64,000 bases of DNA from positions 3,906,001 through 3,970,000 of the forward strand of contig JBITNC010000002.1 in the NCBI GenBank assembly GCA_050084985.1, read 5' to 3'. Numbering within the stretch: the first letter of the stretch is position 1; each line of letters starts with the position of its first letter. Shown here one piece after another: positions 1 through 11,725 of the stretch. The DNA comes from Nageia nagi (taxonomy: Eukaryota > Pinophyta). Position numbers and translations under genes: made by a program. The notes under the pieces were generated by a model. The model worked only from the letters and a program-made list of their open reading frames with translations, ran no database searches and was not told the origin of the DNA.

Positions 1-176
1 AGGCATTTTGTTAAACAGTGCATAGGTCTTTGTACGTAACATGCCAAAAAAAAGTGTACATATCTCTCTTGGTGAATTTGCTTCAATAATATCAGAATGA
101 GCTCCATCCATTATCTTTGATGGATGGCAACATTCTCTATCACTTGAGGTAGCACATAAAGAACAACAATGGAAAA
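1..176 (-). other. Unidentified open-frame fragment at window edge
   Basis: Reading the minus strand from about 176 down to the window edge gives roughly 58 codons without a stop, containing the segments PSKIMDGAHSDIIEANSPRE and FFGMLRTKTYALFN. A TGA lies in frame just upstream. A pyrimidine-rich stretch near the start of the frame could be a splice acceptor region, so this could be the start of an exon, but it could also be chance or transposon-derived. I do not recognise the family. The frame continues out of the window, so its length is unknown. Confidence 0.25.
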
Positions 177-517
177 GGTGAATTCATCAGGTTAGATGCT
201 ACTTCCAATTTGTTGTTTTTGGTGGAAGGAGTGAACTGTTATCTTATATTTCATCCATTTCAATTAGAAAATGGGAAAAATAAAAATGGGAGCATATAAC
301 TTGAGCTGGTCATGTGTTGATCTTGTTATGACCTATATCCCATATTCCATTCCCACAACTAGACATACATACTATGTAATAGCCTACTGCAAGTTGTCTA
401 TTTCATAGATCAATTGGTCTCTAATGGATGTTACTATATAGTATGTTAGTTGATTTGTTCATGATATGACCCTATTTCACAAATTGTCCCATGTTCAAAT
501 CCCATTAAGAGTGATAC
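177..517. other. Non-coding flank with a weak tRNA-like B box
   Basis: No coding signal was seen. At 493-503 the run GTTCAAATCCC matches a Pol III B box, with a weak A-box-like stretch near 448-465. This could be the tail of an old tRNA-derived SINE just left of the gypsy insertion, but the evidence is slight. Confidence 0.25.
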
Positions 518-1353
518 AATGTTGTCATGACCCACCTCAAGACACTATTTGACCTTGAGTACCATTGAGAATTTGAATGAATTATGTTTGCATAATACTA
601 TGTTAATGACAAGTTTGATATGGGAATATGTATCATTTGTGACAATTTGATATTGGCTTCAAGATGTTTTGACACAGGTCATAGAGTGGAGAAGCAACCC
701 AAAGACCCTATGAACCAAAGGTGAATTGGTGATGGAAATGAAAGGATAAGAGGAGGAAATGATTGGCGTTGAATCGTTGACACACCCTATGACCATAGTA
801 AATCATGTAGATGATTGTAGAATAATTATTGTGATTATTTAATTCTTGATGAAAATATATTTGCAAAAATATATGGATTAACCTTACTCTACAAGATGAG
901 GTGATCATCGTAGGTAAAGATGTGTTTTCCCTTGTTTGGTATTTTTGAAATTCAAATTTTGAAATAGAGGGAAAAAGGGGATATGCCTTGAGTTAAATTT
1001 GAAAATTATTATAAGGTTAGAAAAATAAATTTAATGAGGTAAAAGTTGAATATGAGTGTCCATATTGTTGCCACATAGGGCTAAGAGTAAAACCATTATT
1101 AGATAGAAACTATGGTCTCTTTATGGTATGACATGATATTTAATAGCTAAGAAAATAATAGAGAAATGACCCTACTTAGTTTTGTATTTTTGTGTTAGGT
1201 GTGGATAAAATTTGGTACTAAATTGTTAGCTAATGAAAAAGATTTCAAATATATAAATGCCATTATCATCATTTCTAATTTTAAGCAAACCTAACCCAAA
1301 ATTATTGAGGGTGTGAGGAGACATCCATTTGGACACATTTGAGTCCCTTGAGC

Positions 1354-1363
1354 TATACATAAA
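1354..1363 (+). promoter_or_regulatory. Likely TATA box of Gypsy-1 5' LTR (mutated)
   Basis: TATACATAAA occupies the position where the 3' LTR has TATAAATAAA (19036-19045), so the 5' copy has probably lost a canonical TATA. Placement roughly 830 bp into the LTR suggests a long U3. The role is inferred from the motif only. Confidence 0.45.
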
Positions 1364-1538
1364 GGAGTAAAGCATTAGAAAAATGCCAACAATAACTACC
1401 TATCTATCTCTTGCTATTTTCATTTTATTTTGGTTATTCTCAAGCTTGGTGTAGAGTTACATGAAGAAAAGAAGTCTCTCTTTCCTCTTCAAGTTAAGGT
1501 GCATTCTTTTACATTTTTTAGTCCTATTTTGAGATATG

Positions 1539-2432
1539 TAATATGATGTTTATCATATTTTTTGGTAAAGCTTCATAGAATTAATGATTGTTAGAAGTGT
1601 TGAACCATTTGCAGAGACATAGTGGTTCTTTTATTTACAAATTGTTACCATGCCATTTTCTTTAAAAAGTAAAGGAGTGGGATTTTCTTTTGTTATTATT
1701 ATTATTTTTTAAATATAGAGATAAAAAAATTTCACGTAAAAATTGTATTATGATATTTTAAAGAGACTAGTCAAATATTACCCCTTATGCCTTTAGTTAG
1801 AATTTAATAAATTTATTTTGACATAAATTTTATTAAATTCTTAATATAATATTTATTATAATATTTGATAAAGTTTCATATAATTAATTATTGATTGAAG
1901 TGTTGTAGAATTTGAAAATACATAATGGTCATTTCATTTAAAAGATGGTACCATGTCATTTTCTTTTAAAAAATAGAGTGGAATTTTCTTTCGTTATTCT
2001 CTTTTCATTTAGATGTAGGAGTGGAAAAATTTCACGTACAAATTATATTATGATATTTTAAAGAGAATAGTCAAATATTTCTCCTTATACCTTTAGCTAA
2101 AGTTTAATAAATGACACAAATTTTATTAAATTCCTAATATGATATTTATTATAATGATAAAGTTTTATTAATTGTTGATTGAAGTGTTGTACCCTTTGAA
2201 GAGACATAGTGGTTATTTTATTCAAAAGTTGGTACCATGTCTTTTTATTTAAAAAGTAAAGGAGTGAGATGTTCCTTTTTTTTTTTTTTTATTTAGATAT
2301 AGGGGTAGAAAATTTCATATACAAATTGTATTATTTATGTTATGATATTTTAAGGAGACTAGTCAAATATTTCTCCTTATGCCTTTAGCTAGAGATTAAT
2401 AAATTTACTTTGACATGAATTTTATTAAAGTC
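1539..2432 (+). repeat. Threefold ~300-bp tandem repeat inside Gypsy-1 LTR
   Basis: Three head-to-tail units (about 1539-1841, 1842-2134, 2135-2432) repeat the same order of words: TAATATGAT..TTTATTATA, AAGTGTTG, GACATAGTGGT, GGTACCATG, TTTCTTTAAAAA, GGAGTGG, AATTTCA, AAATTGTATTATG, GAGACTAGTCAAATATT and CTCCTTATGCCTTTAG. The same three units are in the 3' LTR (about 19212-20101), so the triplication predates this insertion. Confidence 0.85.
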
Positions 2433-4557
2433 TTAATATGATGTTTAGTAAAGAAATATTATTAAATTCATATGAAAGTGGAAAAAAATGAAGTAATTAA
2501 AATATATTTTCATATTATTATTTAAGTTTGTCAATTAAACCAATTAGTATCTAATGAGATGATAACTATGTTTAATATTTTTAAATAAGTAATTTAAGAA
2601 CTCTTTAAAATCTTGTATTAAATAAACTGTAGTTTTGAGATTATGATATTGGTATAATGTTTAGTAAAATAATTTAAATAGTACCAATTTCGTTAATTAA
2701 TTATTAAGGTATCCAAGACCTTATTGTGAATGATTTAATTACTTAAGATAGATTAATGTACATTGACCAAGGAAAGGAGATAATTTCTCTTGAGGTCTAT
2801 AGTTAAATTCATTTCCATAATGGTCAAGTTTAAAAAGGGTTGTCCTGATCCTCCTCCCTCATAGTATTCGATCCAACCATTAAGTTCCAAGGGAATGATC
2901 GATGTTCAATGCTCATTGTTTGAAGATCTATGGATGTGTTTCCACAAAAAGGCATAGAATGACTTAATAAGAAAAAATGTTATATTTAATTTTTATTATG
3001 AGATGATGATGATGAGTTACCAAATTCATTAAAGTGTATTAGACTTCTCATGTATTGATGTCTTGTAATAAGTTTATGGAAGCTATGTCATTATCGTATA
3101 TGTTGAAAAATGAAATTTTGAGATGTATTCAAGCTTCTTGTAATTGATTATTAACTTAGAAATGCTTAATGAGGATTATGTTGTATGAATCTCTTATTAG
3201 TATACTGAATGATAAATAAAGGGTAGATGAATTTGTTATCTCTTATTACATGTTAAGTTTTATGTTTTGATAAATAGGAGTAAGAATTAATACTTGTTAG
3301 GTAAAAGTTGTAGGTGAATTAGGTTCTTAATCTTGATAAATAAAAATTATCCCAACAACTTAGAATTAACCCTAAACTAGAATTAAAGTTCCAAATGATA
3401 ATTTGTGAGCATTTGGGATATCTTAGGGACCCTTAGAATCAAGTTGGATATCAGTGGGACCTCATGAGATAAATGGAGTTATTCAAAATTCTTTTTGTAC
3501 GAATGCAAGAAATGCAATGAAGAACCTTCACCAAGTAAACCTACCTTGCTAGATGATAAACAAAAAGAATATTATTTACGTGAGGACCACTTAGCATTGC
3601 ATTAGTTTTGTAGCAAAAGTGGCAAGATTCTTCCTAACAACTTGTTACTCTATGTATTCAAGAGATCTTTTAAAAAGTAGATCTATATATGCAATACAAT
3701 GTATATGGAATAAACAAGAAAATATGTGAATTCCTATGTAAGCTATAATTAAGAATTTTGAGGTACTCCTCGTGGGAAAGAATGAATGGTGTTAAACTTT
3801 AGAATATGTATTGTATCCACTATTGAAAACATTAGTTTATAGTAAATAAGACATAGGTGGTTCTTTTTGTCAACACATTTAAAAATAGATTAGACTAAAC
3901 AACCACTCGAGGATATTGTTGGCTCCCCAAGTTATGGGCATAGGGATGTCGAACCACATGGTGGGACTAGCTAATAGTTATGGGTAGGTTAGTACTCATA
4001 TTTTTTGATAGGTGAGTTAGGTGGGGATAGCAATTGAAAAAACTACTATTACCAGGTGAGGGTAATTAGTAGTCATATCACTTGCAAGTAGCAAATAGGG
4101 ATATGGTGATTATTCCATAAGCAATGCTACCCACTTATAAGGAAGCTTACCTATGAAAAGTTAACTTCTCCTTTGAGATGAAGAGTTATCATTAGGAGAT
4201 GATGACTAACTCAATGGAAGTGCTATCTCTTGGGTGATATGGGCCCTAAGTAGAAAATCATTATGCCATAATCAAAAAGCCTATTGCACATGAGACATGG
4301 AATAGGAATGGTGAGGTTACTTTTGAGGTATCTTTTCAATAAGGTGAGTGTTGAAAAGTGAACACTAAATTTTTTTATCAAGATTAGTTACCTTAGGTTC
4401 TTGGTCAATCTTGCCATGTGAGTGTTGAGCTAACTAGTAGCATATCAAACTCATGTGGGATTGCTTGGTTCATTCCTAAATCATTCGAGTGTTACAAAAA
4501 AAAAATTTAGGTCAAAAATTAAGGCTTTGGTTGATGATAATTAGTGGATGCATTACA

Positions 4558-4583
4558 TTATTATCAAAGCATCAAGTTCAAAC
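4558..4583 (+). promoter_or_regulatory. Primer binding site of Gypsy-1 (tRNA-Met type)
   Basis: Immediately after the LTR end, TTATCAAAGCATCAAGTTCA resembles the plant initiator tRNA-Met primer site (canonical TGGTATCAGAGC) with a few transitions. It would prime minus-strand cDNA synthesis. Confidence 0.7.
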
Positions 4584-4734
4584 TCTCGAGCCTACAATCC
4601 ATGAGTCTTTTGCTGTAAACATTTAGGAAGTTTAGATTGAGTACGCATGAGCCTAATAATAATACCATTTGGTTGACTCAGATTATGGCAATCCCAAGAC
4701 ATGTAACTAGAGATTCAGGCAACCTATGATAAGG

Positions 4735-5975
4735 TACCACAAATAGCCTTCCTATGAATGCTAATGCTAGTGCAAAGCAAAGAAATGTTAAGGGCTAAAA
4801 TGTAAATGCTAGGGGACAAAATGTTAGAAGAAGAATAATGAGGAATGCCAATCAGAAAGTTCTTACAAATAATACTAAAGGTTATTCTAGCCATTCCAAT
4901 CAAACCAATAGAGGATAAGAAGCCATCATAAGACTTCAAGAGCAGGTAGCAGAGTAGCAAGAATTGATAAAGAACCTATTGAATCAGAGAGTTGATCCTC
5001 CAAGATAATAATCTAATCTAGTTCTTCTAGCTCAAGCAAGATCAGGTGGATTGAACAACCAAATTCAAGCAAGGATCAAACAAGAACTTACATCTAATAT
5101 GAAGAAAGCTTAGATACCTAAGTTCAAAGGAAAGCAAGAAGGTGAGCATGCTAAAGTATGGTTAGAGGAGGTTAAAACTTACTTTTCAATGAAAAATGTA
5201 TCACCAAAAACTAAAACCATGTGGGCTACCTACAACTTTCAAGATATTGCTCTTGAATGGTGGAATACCTACAAAGTTGAACATGGAATCCAGTATTTGA
5301 AGTGACCAAAATTTATGGAAGCATTTTGAAAGAGATTTATCCCTCAAGTCTATTTTGATAAGAAATATGAGGAATATTATACACTTCAACAAGGTTCCAT
5401 GAGTGTGCAAACCTATCACCAAAAGTTTGTCAAACTTCTTAAGTATATTCTAGATGATAAAAATCACTTGAAGGTTCACTAATTCCTTATGGGGTTGGAT
5501 TCTAAGATCATGACTATGGTCAATGTATTGAACCCTAAGACATTGGAACAAGCTTACGATCTAGTTAAAAGAGTAAAAGGTAACTTGGGCATATTAAAAA
5601 CCCTCATGAATTATGTACTAGATGAAAAAGATAAGGAACCTTTTTGGAGGAATAGAGGTGTTGAACAATAGGCTTTGCACAATGGCAATAGAAAGATCAA
5701 TCAAAATTATAAGAATGGAAATTTCCAAAGTTTTGAGAAGAAACAACCTAGGAATAAGGGTTTCAAAAATAAGGGTTTCCATAACAAGAATTAGCATTTT
5801 AGAAGACATAATCAAAACCATGGGAATGGGAATCATGGAATTAGGGACCCAAAACCTAATTTTCATGAGCAAATAAATAACCAATATGTACATAAGGATA
5901 ATAATTTAGAGCAAAATAAAGCTCCACGGGATGGATGTTGGAATTATGCTGGAGCACACTATGCAAATCAATGCC
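4735..5975 (+). pseudogene. gag: Gypsy-1 gag (capsid and zinc knuckle), broken
   Basis: Gag forms the virus-like particle and binds the element RNA. The capsid-type segment begins near 5113 (IPKFKGKQEGEHAKVWLEEV) and runs through recognisable retrotransposon-gag wording such as YNFQDIALEWWNTYK near 5230. A basic Asn/Lys-rich linker follows, then a zinc knuckle at 5936-5974. The knuckle should read C-x2-C-x4-H-x4-C, but its second Cys is Tyr (CWNYAGAHYANQC). The N-terminal part (4735-5100) is Asn/Gln-rich with many stops. At least eight in-frame TAA/TAG codons interrupt it, several where Gln is expected. A short minus-strand frame at 4724-4960 is a shadow. Confidence 0.85.
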
Positions 5976-5977
5976 CT

Positions 5978-6345
5978 TTGAAGATACATCCACCAAAGGA
6001 TCATCAAATTTTTGCAATGAATGGATTAGGGCAAGTTCAAGGACAAGCTACACCTCTTCAAATCTTAGGTAAAATTTCTAGCAAATCTTTTAAAATTTTG
6101 ATAGATTATGGTGCAATGGATAGTTTCATTACAAATTCTTTAGTAAAAGATATGATTAAGGTACTAGAATTTTTGACAGATGGATGGCAAGTAGAGTTTG
6201 GGTCTGGTCAAAAGTGTTATATGAAACAGTGTTTTAGGAATGTTGAGATTAAGTTACCCAAGGGATTTATTGAGTGGGATTTATATGTGATTCCTTTAGC
6301 TTCCTATGATATTATCCTACAATGGATTGGTTAATGGTACATAAG
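5978..6345 (+). pseudogene. Gypsy-1 aspartic protease domain
   Basis: The retropepsin-like domain that processes Gag-Pol occupies an open frame of 118 codons. Two short flanking cues place it: a zinc knuckle just upstream and the phrase DLYVIPLASYDIIL, typical of the domain end, just before the usual GMDWL-like motif. The catalytic D-S/T-G-A is altered to D-Y-G-A at residues 43-46 of the frame that starts at 5978, so the enzyme would be inactive. A one-base frameshift at about 6325 moves the reading into the next frame (6322-6717). Confidence 0.8.
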
Positions 6346-7915
6346 ACCTTGATTAATTTTCAAGAGAGATGGATGGAATATATCAATTTATCTCAAAATC
6401 AACATAAGGTGTTCAATGATCAAGGACCATTTGAACCTTACTTAGTCATAGCCATGCAAATGAGAAGAAGTATTAGAAAAAGGGAAATGATCTTTGTAGT
6501 TAAGGTTAAAGAAGTAGAAGAAGAGGATAAAAAGCTAGAAATGTTAAACAAATATCCTATGTTGAGAAAATATAAGGATGTATTTTCAGAAGAATTACCA
6601 AGTCTACCCCCAAAATGGGAATTTGACTTCTCGATAGATCTAGTGCTAGGAGTTGAACCTATCTTTAGAACTCCCTATAGAATGAACACCATTGAGATGC
6701 AGGAGTTAAAAGTATAGTTACAACATCTTTTGGAGAAAGGATTGATAAAGCCTAGTGTATCACCCTAGGGCACTCTTGTATTATTTGTCAAAAAGAAGGA
6801 TGGAACACTAAGACTATGTATTGATTATAGGATGTCGAACAAGGTAACCATCAAGAATAGGTATCCTCTACCTAGAATTGATGACTTGTTTGACTAGCTC
6901 AAAGATGTTGCTATCTTTTCTAAGATAGATTTGAGATCAAGTTATCACTAATTAAGGATAAAAGAATCATATACCTATAAAATAGCCTTCAAAAATCAAT
7001 ATGGACATTATAATTTTATGCTCTTACCATTCAGATTAATGAATGCTCTTATAGCATTCATGAATCTGATGAACAATGTTTATCGATAATACTTAGACAA
7101 ATTTGTGCTAGTCTTTTTAGACAATATCCTCATATACTCAAGGAATGAAGAGGAGCATAACCATCATTTGAGATTAGATTTATAAGTTTTGAGATGACAT
7201 CAACTATATGGTAAATTATCTAAGTGTGATTTTTATGTTTCTCACATTCAATATTTAGGTCACATTATATCTACCAAAGGAATCTCAGTTGACCCTAAAA
7301 AGGTAGAAGTAATAATGAGTTGGCCTATGCTAATTAATGTGACTAAGGTAAGAAGTTTCATGGGATTAGCTAGATATTATAGAAGATTTGTTAAGGATTT
7401 TTTAAAGATAGCAAATCCTATCACTAGTATATAGAAGAAAAATAAAATGTTTAAGTGGAAGAAGAAGTACAAAAAAGCTTTTGCAACTCTAAAGGAAAAG
7501 CTTACCTCTACACTAGTTCTCACTATCCTTGACCCACACGGTGACTTTGTAGTGTGTACAGATGCATCATTAGAAGGTTAGGGTGGAGTAATTTCACAAA
7601 ATGGAAATCTCATAGCATATGAGTCTAGAAAGTTAAAACTTCATGAGTTGAATTATGCTACACATGATCTTGAGCTAGCAGCTATAGTGCATACACTAAA
7701 TATGTGGAGACATCACTTATTAGGAAAACCTTTCAGATTGGAAATGGATCATCAAAGTTTGAAATACTTATTCACTCAACCTAACTTAAATGCTAGATAA
7801 AGGTGATGGATGGAATTCCTCATCGAATATGATTTTGGCATTGAATATATGAAGGGTAAAGAAAATAAGGTGATAGATGCATTAAGTCAAACAAGATATG
7901 TAAATGCCATGACAA
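6346..7915 (+). pseudogene. Gypsy-1 reverse transcriptase and RNase H
   Basis: The region reads with Ty3/gypsy RT wording: YRMNTIEMQELKV at 6676-6716, [14 protein letters not shown] near 6790-6830, [14 protein letters not shown] and KIDLRSSYH. The catalytic F-x-D-D is changed to FLDN near 7115-7130. RNase H follows with CTDASLEG near 7555, [20 protein letters not shown] near 7620 and NKVIDALSQ near 7865. Nearly all stops are TAG or TAA where Gln or Trp is expected (for example SP-stop-GTLVLF for SPWG), a deamination pattern. All domains are present in order but none can be functional. Confidence 0.9.
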
Positions 7916-9148
7916 GAAGTTAGTTCAACTTGTTTGATCAAGTGAGAATATTACAACAAGAGGATTCATACTATAAATCTATTAAGGAAATAATAGAAAA
8001 AGGTAATCCTTCATCACAAGACTTTGCTAAAAAAGATGGGATGTTGTATTTTAGAGATAGATTAATCATCCCAAAAAAAGGAGATTTAAGAAATTTAATC
8101 CTATAAGAAGCCCATAGTCCCCCATATGCAACACATATAGGAGGTACAAAGATGCAAGAAGACCTAAAAAAGAATTTCTACTGGGATGGAATGAAGAAGG
8201 ATATAGCATAATTTGTAGCAAGATGCTTGGAATGTTAGAAAGTGAAAGAAAAACATTAGCATCTAGGTGGATATTTGTACCCCCATGATATTTTAACACA
8301 ATAATGACAAGTGATTTCAATGGATTTCATAGTTGGCTTGTCAAAAACCAAATTTCATCATGAATCCATATTGGTTATGGTTGATAAGTTAACCAAGGTT
8401 GCTCATTTTATATCTGGTAACACCATAGATGATGCCCTTATAGTAGCTAATAAGTTTGCACATGAAATTTTTAGATGACATGGATTTCCTGAAGTAATAA
8501 TCTTAGATAGAGATTCTAAATTCACTTTAGTATTCTAGAAATCATTACATAAGGCATTGAGTGCAAAGTTAAATATGAGCTTAACTTATCATCTAGAAAT
8601 ATATGGATAGACAAAACATGTGAATAGAGTCCTTAAGGACATGCTTAGAATGTATTACATGGAATAAAAGACCAAATGGAAAGATTATCTTTATTTGGTT
8701 GAGTTTGCATACAATAATGGCTATCATTCATTTTTAGTAATGGCTCCTTTCAAAGCATTGTATGGAAGGAGATGCAAAACTCCTTTGACATGGGATAATC
8801 AAGAGGATTGGGTGATGATACAACCAAAAATGCTAAACCAAATGGAGGAGTAGCTCAAGTCCATTTGATGAAAGTTGAAAAAATCTATAGATCATCAAAA
8901 TAGTTATGTTGATTTTAAAAGAACTCCTCAAGAATTTGCCATGGGTGATAAGGTCTTTTTAAGAAGTTTGACCCATGAAAAGTGCCATAAAGTCAACTAA
9001 ATTGAATCCTCAATTTGTTGGTCCTTTTGAAATTTTAGAAAAGAAGAGTTCAGTAGCTTACAAACTTACCTTGCCACCAAGTTTGTCCAAAATACATGGT
9101 GTCTTTCATATCTCCTTATTATGAAAATATGTTGCGAACTCTTATCAT
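7916..9148 (+). pseudogene. Gypsy-1 integrase, N-terminal and core part, split by Copia-1
   Basis: Integrase joins cDNA to host DNA. The zinc-binding H2C2 region lies at about 8105-8245 (EAHSPPYATHIGGTKM, CLEC). The catalytic core starts with ISMDFIVGLS near 8320 (first Asp kept) and has ILDRDSKFT near 8505 (second Asp kept). The catalytic Glu is replaced by Lys in TKHVNRVLKDMLR near 8620. The GPFEILEK-type C-terminal barrel is at about 9005-9115, after a frameshift near 8995. The frame is cut at 9148 by the copia insertion and continues at 17917. Confidence 0.88.
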
Positions 9149-9653
9149 TGTTAGAATGTATAATACATTATTATAAAGGTTTTATTAAATCCTATATGTA
9201 AGTTCAATAATACTTAATGGTATCATTTGATACCTTAATTATATAAATGAATATGATAATGTAACTTGTCCTACACTCTATGTCATAAGTATGTCCTTTG
9301 GGTAAAAGGATGTGCATGTCATGCTTTTGTACATTGGATAAAAGGGTGATCCAAAGAGGGATTTTGGCCTATAAATAGAAGGCTCTCTCTTTGTAATCAC
9401 ACACCAATTGTGGAGTAAAGCTATGCTATAACATAGAAGTGTATGAGTTGAGATTAGGAGGATTGTAAGAGAGTTATATTTGTGATTGAAGTAAAGATCT
9501 AGTTAGTGGATGTACTCCTAGTTGGAGGAACCATTTTACATCTTGAGTTACTTTGTGAGATTATATTATTTGTGAGTTTTTTAGATGTGTATTATAAGAT
9601 TTCAAGAGATCTTGGTTGTTTAGGATTGTTCTTGTTATAATTCAATTCTCTCA
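9149..9653 (+). repeat. 5' LTR of Copia-1
   Basis: It starts TGTTAGAATG and ends CAATTCTCTCA, and pairs with 17412-17916, which has the same length. TATAAATAG at 9370-9378 is the probable core promoter. A conserved GTGGATGTACTCC...GGAGGAACCA block lies at 9506-9533. Confidence 0.93.
9370..9378 (+). promoter_or_regulatory. TATA box in Copia-1 5' LTR
   Basis: A perfect TATAAATAG, conserved in the 3' LTR at 17634 and in the related LTRs at 36845 and 55939, sits mid-LTR as expected for the U3/R boundary. Confidence 0.7.
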
Positions 9654-9668
9654 TTTGGTATCAGAGCT
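9654..9668 (+). promoter_or_regulatory. Primer binding site of Copia-1 (initiator tRNA-Met)
   Basis: TTTGGTATCAGAGC directly follows the LTR. It matches the canonical plant initiator-tRNA primer site TGGTATCAGAGC exactly. Confidence 0.92.
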
Positions 9669-10179
9669 CCTTGGAGGCTCCTCTTCATATCTTTGGGTAG
9701 AAGCTTATCTTCAACTTGGAGGTATTCATTTCTCATTTTACACATCATTATTGAATTAAAATCAAGAGAAGGTATAAATTCCTTCCTTATTGATTATTTC
9801 ATGGATTATTGATTTATACTAACATATATGTTTATGACTTTTTTTATTATTGGGTAATTTCTCTACTAACATTATTAACAAAGTATTATTTGTTAATTAC
9901 TCGTGATTTTTTTTTTAACAACCTTACAAAACTTTTATCATATAGCTATGCTTAGTTTATAAGACTATGGTACAATTTTGTATTTCCTTTTTTTTGATAA
10001 TTGTATATTTTTTCCTACAAATTATATTTTCTTGTAATAAATTATGCTTTTTACAAAAAAAAAGAAGGAATGTGAACTATTTTGTACAAAGAAAAGGGAG
10101 AATTTTTAATATATCCATAAAAAAGGATTTTTTTCCATTATTCTTCCCCCAAAATGTTTACATTATTGAATAAATATTA

Positions 10180-10860
10180 GAGGTGGTGGCCCCTTCTAGC
10201 AGCACCATCACCTAACTCTGCAACCTCTATTTTATTTGGTGTATGTTGACCTCCTTACATGTCATCTCTTTGAAACTCTTCAACCACATTGATTGCCCTT
10301 TATGGCCTTCAAACCCTTCTTAGTAGTGCATCTCTTCTATATAGAATTAGCTCCATCATCAATCTTTATCACCCAACCAATTGACCTCCTCACACTAATG
10401 TTTGGTTGATCATGACACTTCCTTTCTCTTCCTCTATTGCATCTAGCCATCTAGCCTTACCATGTCGAAGTTTGGTTGATCACACCACTTCCTTTATCTT
10501 ATTCCCTTGCATCCACTAGTTGGCCTCCTTCTCCTTGCAAGTGAAATGACTTAGTTTGAAATTGCACCCCTTGCATTGGTGCCTCTAGACCTCTACCTCT
10601 CAACATCTGATCCACTCCTATTGTCTCCTCCCTCCACTCGTCACCTGACCTTGCACCTCCTTGCTCTATTTCTTGGTCTCTATCGATTGCATGGCCATTT
10701 GTTTTAGACCCTCACCTTTTGTCTCATCACCTCTTCTTGCAGACCTTCCCTTGAAGCCTCTACTTTAACCTCATCCTCTTATCTTTGTGGGGTACTCTCC
10801 TTCTATTCACTCATGCCCCTCCTTTCCTTCTAGAGTAGTTGGTTACGTAGGACATTCGTT
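10180..10860 (-). pseudogene. Pyrimidine-rich block with decayed minus-strand open frames
   Basis: The plus strand here is strikingly C/T-rich, unlike the A/T-rich surroundings. Read on the minus strand it gives long, polar, Gly/Arg/Glu-rich frames with few stops, for example EIEQGGARSGDEWREE and MLRGRGLEAPMQGVQ around 10560-10680. I do not recognise a family. It could be an antisense ORF of the element, a captured host-gene fragment or part of another transposon. The corresponding part of Copia-2 is missing, so this cannot be settled from the window. Confidence 0.35.
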
Positions 10861-11399
10861 GCATAGGACATTTCAATCATTTGGCTTGGGGTTTGATCAA
10901 AAAGATCATTATGTCAACATGAAATGGGCCTAGGTGAATTAATCTAGTTGGCCTACCAGTCTCTTCATCCTATGACCTATCTTATCCTCTTCACCACACT
11001 TTCTACTTTGACATTAATATTTGCACTCATTAAATCTAAAAATGCCTTTTTTTTGCATCTACTAGCTTTAAATGCCTAGACTCCTTTAACATGGAGTAAA
11101 AGCTTAAATTTTGAAATTATTGCCTAACATGGAGTGGATACCTCCTCTATCTATTTACTTCATACATGAATAATAGATAGCTCATTGTAACTACTTCTTA
11201 ATTATCCTTGGTATATAAATTAGTTCATTTTTTAAGTAAAAAAGGGGAATTTTAATGTTTTTACTTAAAAATCTAGATTTTTTGAAATTTTGTACAAATA
11301 TTGAACAACTTATACTTAGTTTTAAAATATTTACTTACATAAAAATGCATATTTAAGTATAAGAAATAAAAGTTTCTTCACTTAATTTTTTTTTAGATA

Positions 11400-11725
11400 C
11401 TTAATACTTATTTATTAAGTCAATGCATGCTTATGATTAGTAATTATGCCTAGTACTTAATTTTTAAAATGCATACTTAGTACTTAAATTTTATGCATGC
11501 CTAAATGCTTAAGGACTTAAAATTTAAGTTAGATGCTTATTTTTTTAAGACAAATAATGCATGCTTAAGGATTTAATTTTTTTAAGTTAATACTTAGGAC
11601 TTAAAATTTTTAATGCATGCTCAAGTACTTAATTTTTTTAAGTTCATGCTTAGAACTTAAATTTTTTTAAGTTAAATAATAATGCATGCTTAGTACTTAA
11701 GTTGGAATAATGTATGTTTATTACT
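11400..11725 (+). repeat. Degenerate motif array in Copia-1 leader
   Basis: The motif ATGCATGCTTAGTACTTAA, followed by T-rich spacers ending AAGTT, recurs about eight times with 25-45 bp spacing. A matching array is present in Copia-2 at 30960-31230. The function is unknown. Confidence 0.7.

Larger units (their letters stand above)
523..4557 (+). repeat. 5' LTR of Gypsy-1 (about 4.0 kb)
   Basis: The boundary is set by TG...CA ends, the AATGT duplication on the left and a primer binding site on the right. It aligns along its whole length with 18205-22270. It carries no open reading frame and is unusually long for an LTR, partly because of a threefold internal repeat at 1539-2432. Confidence 0.93.

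Noticed and set aside
5618-5893. 91-codon minus-strand and 84-codon plus-strand frames
   Set aside because: Both overlap the basic Asn-rich linker of Gypsy-1 gag in other frames and show no motif.
9967-10173. 68-codon plus-strand frame in the Copia-1 leader
   Set aside because: Phe/Ile/Lys-rich low complexity from T-rich and A-rich runs; no start context or homology.
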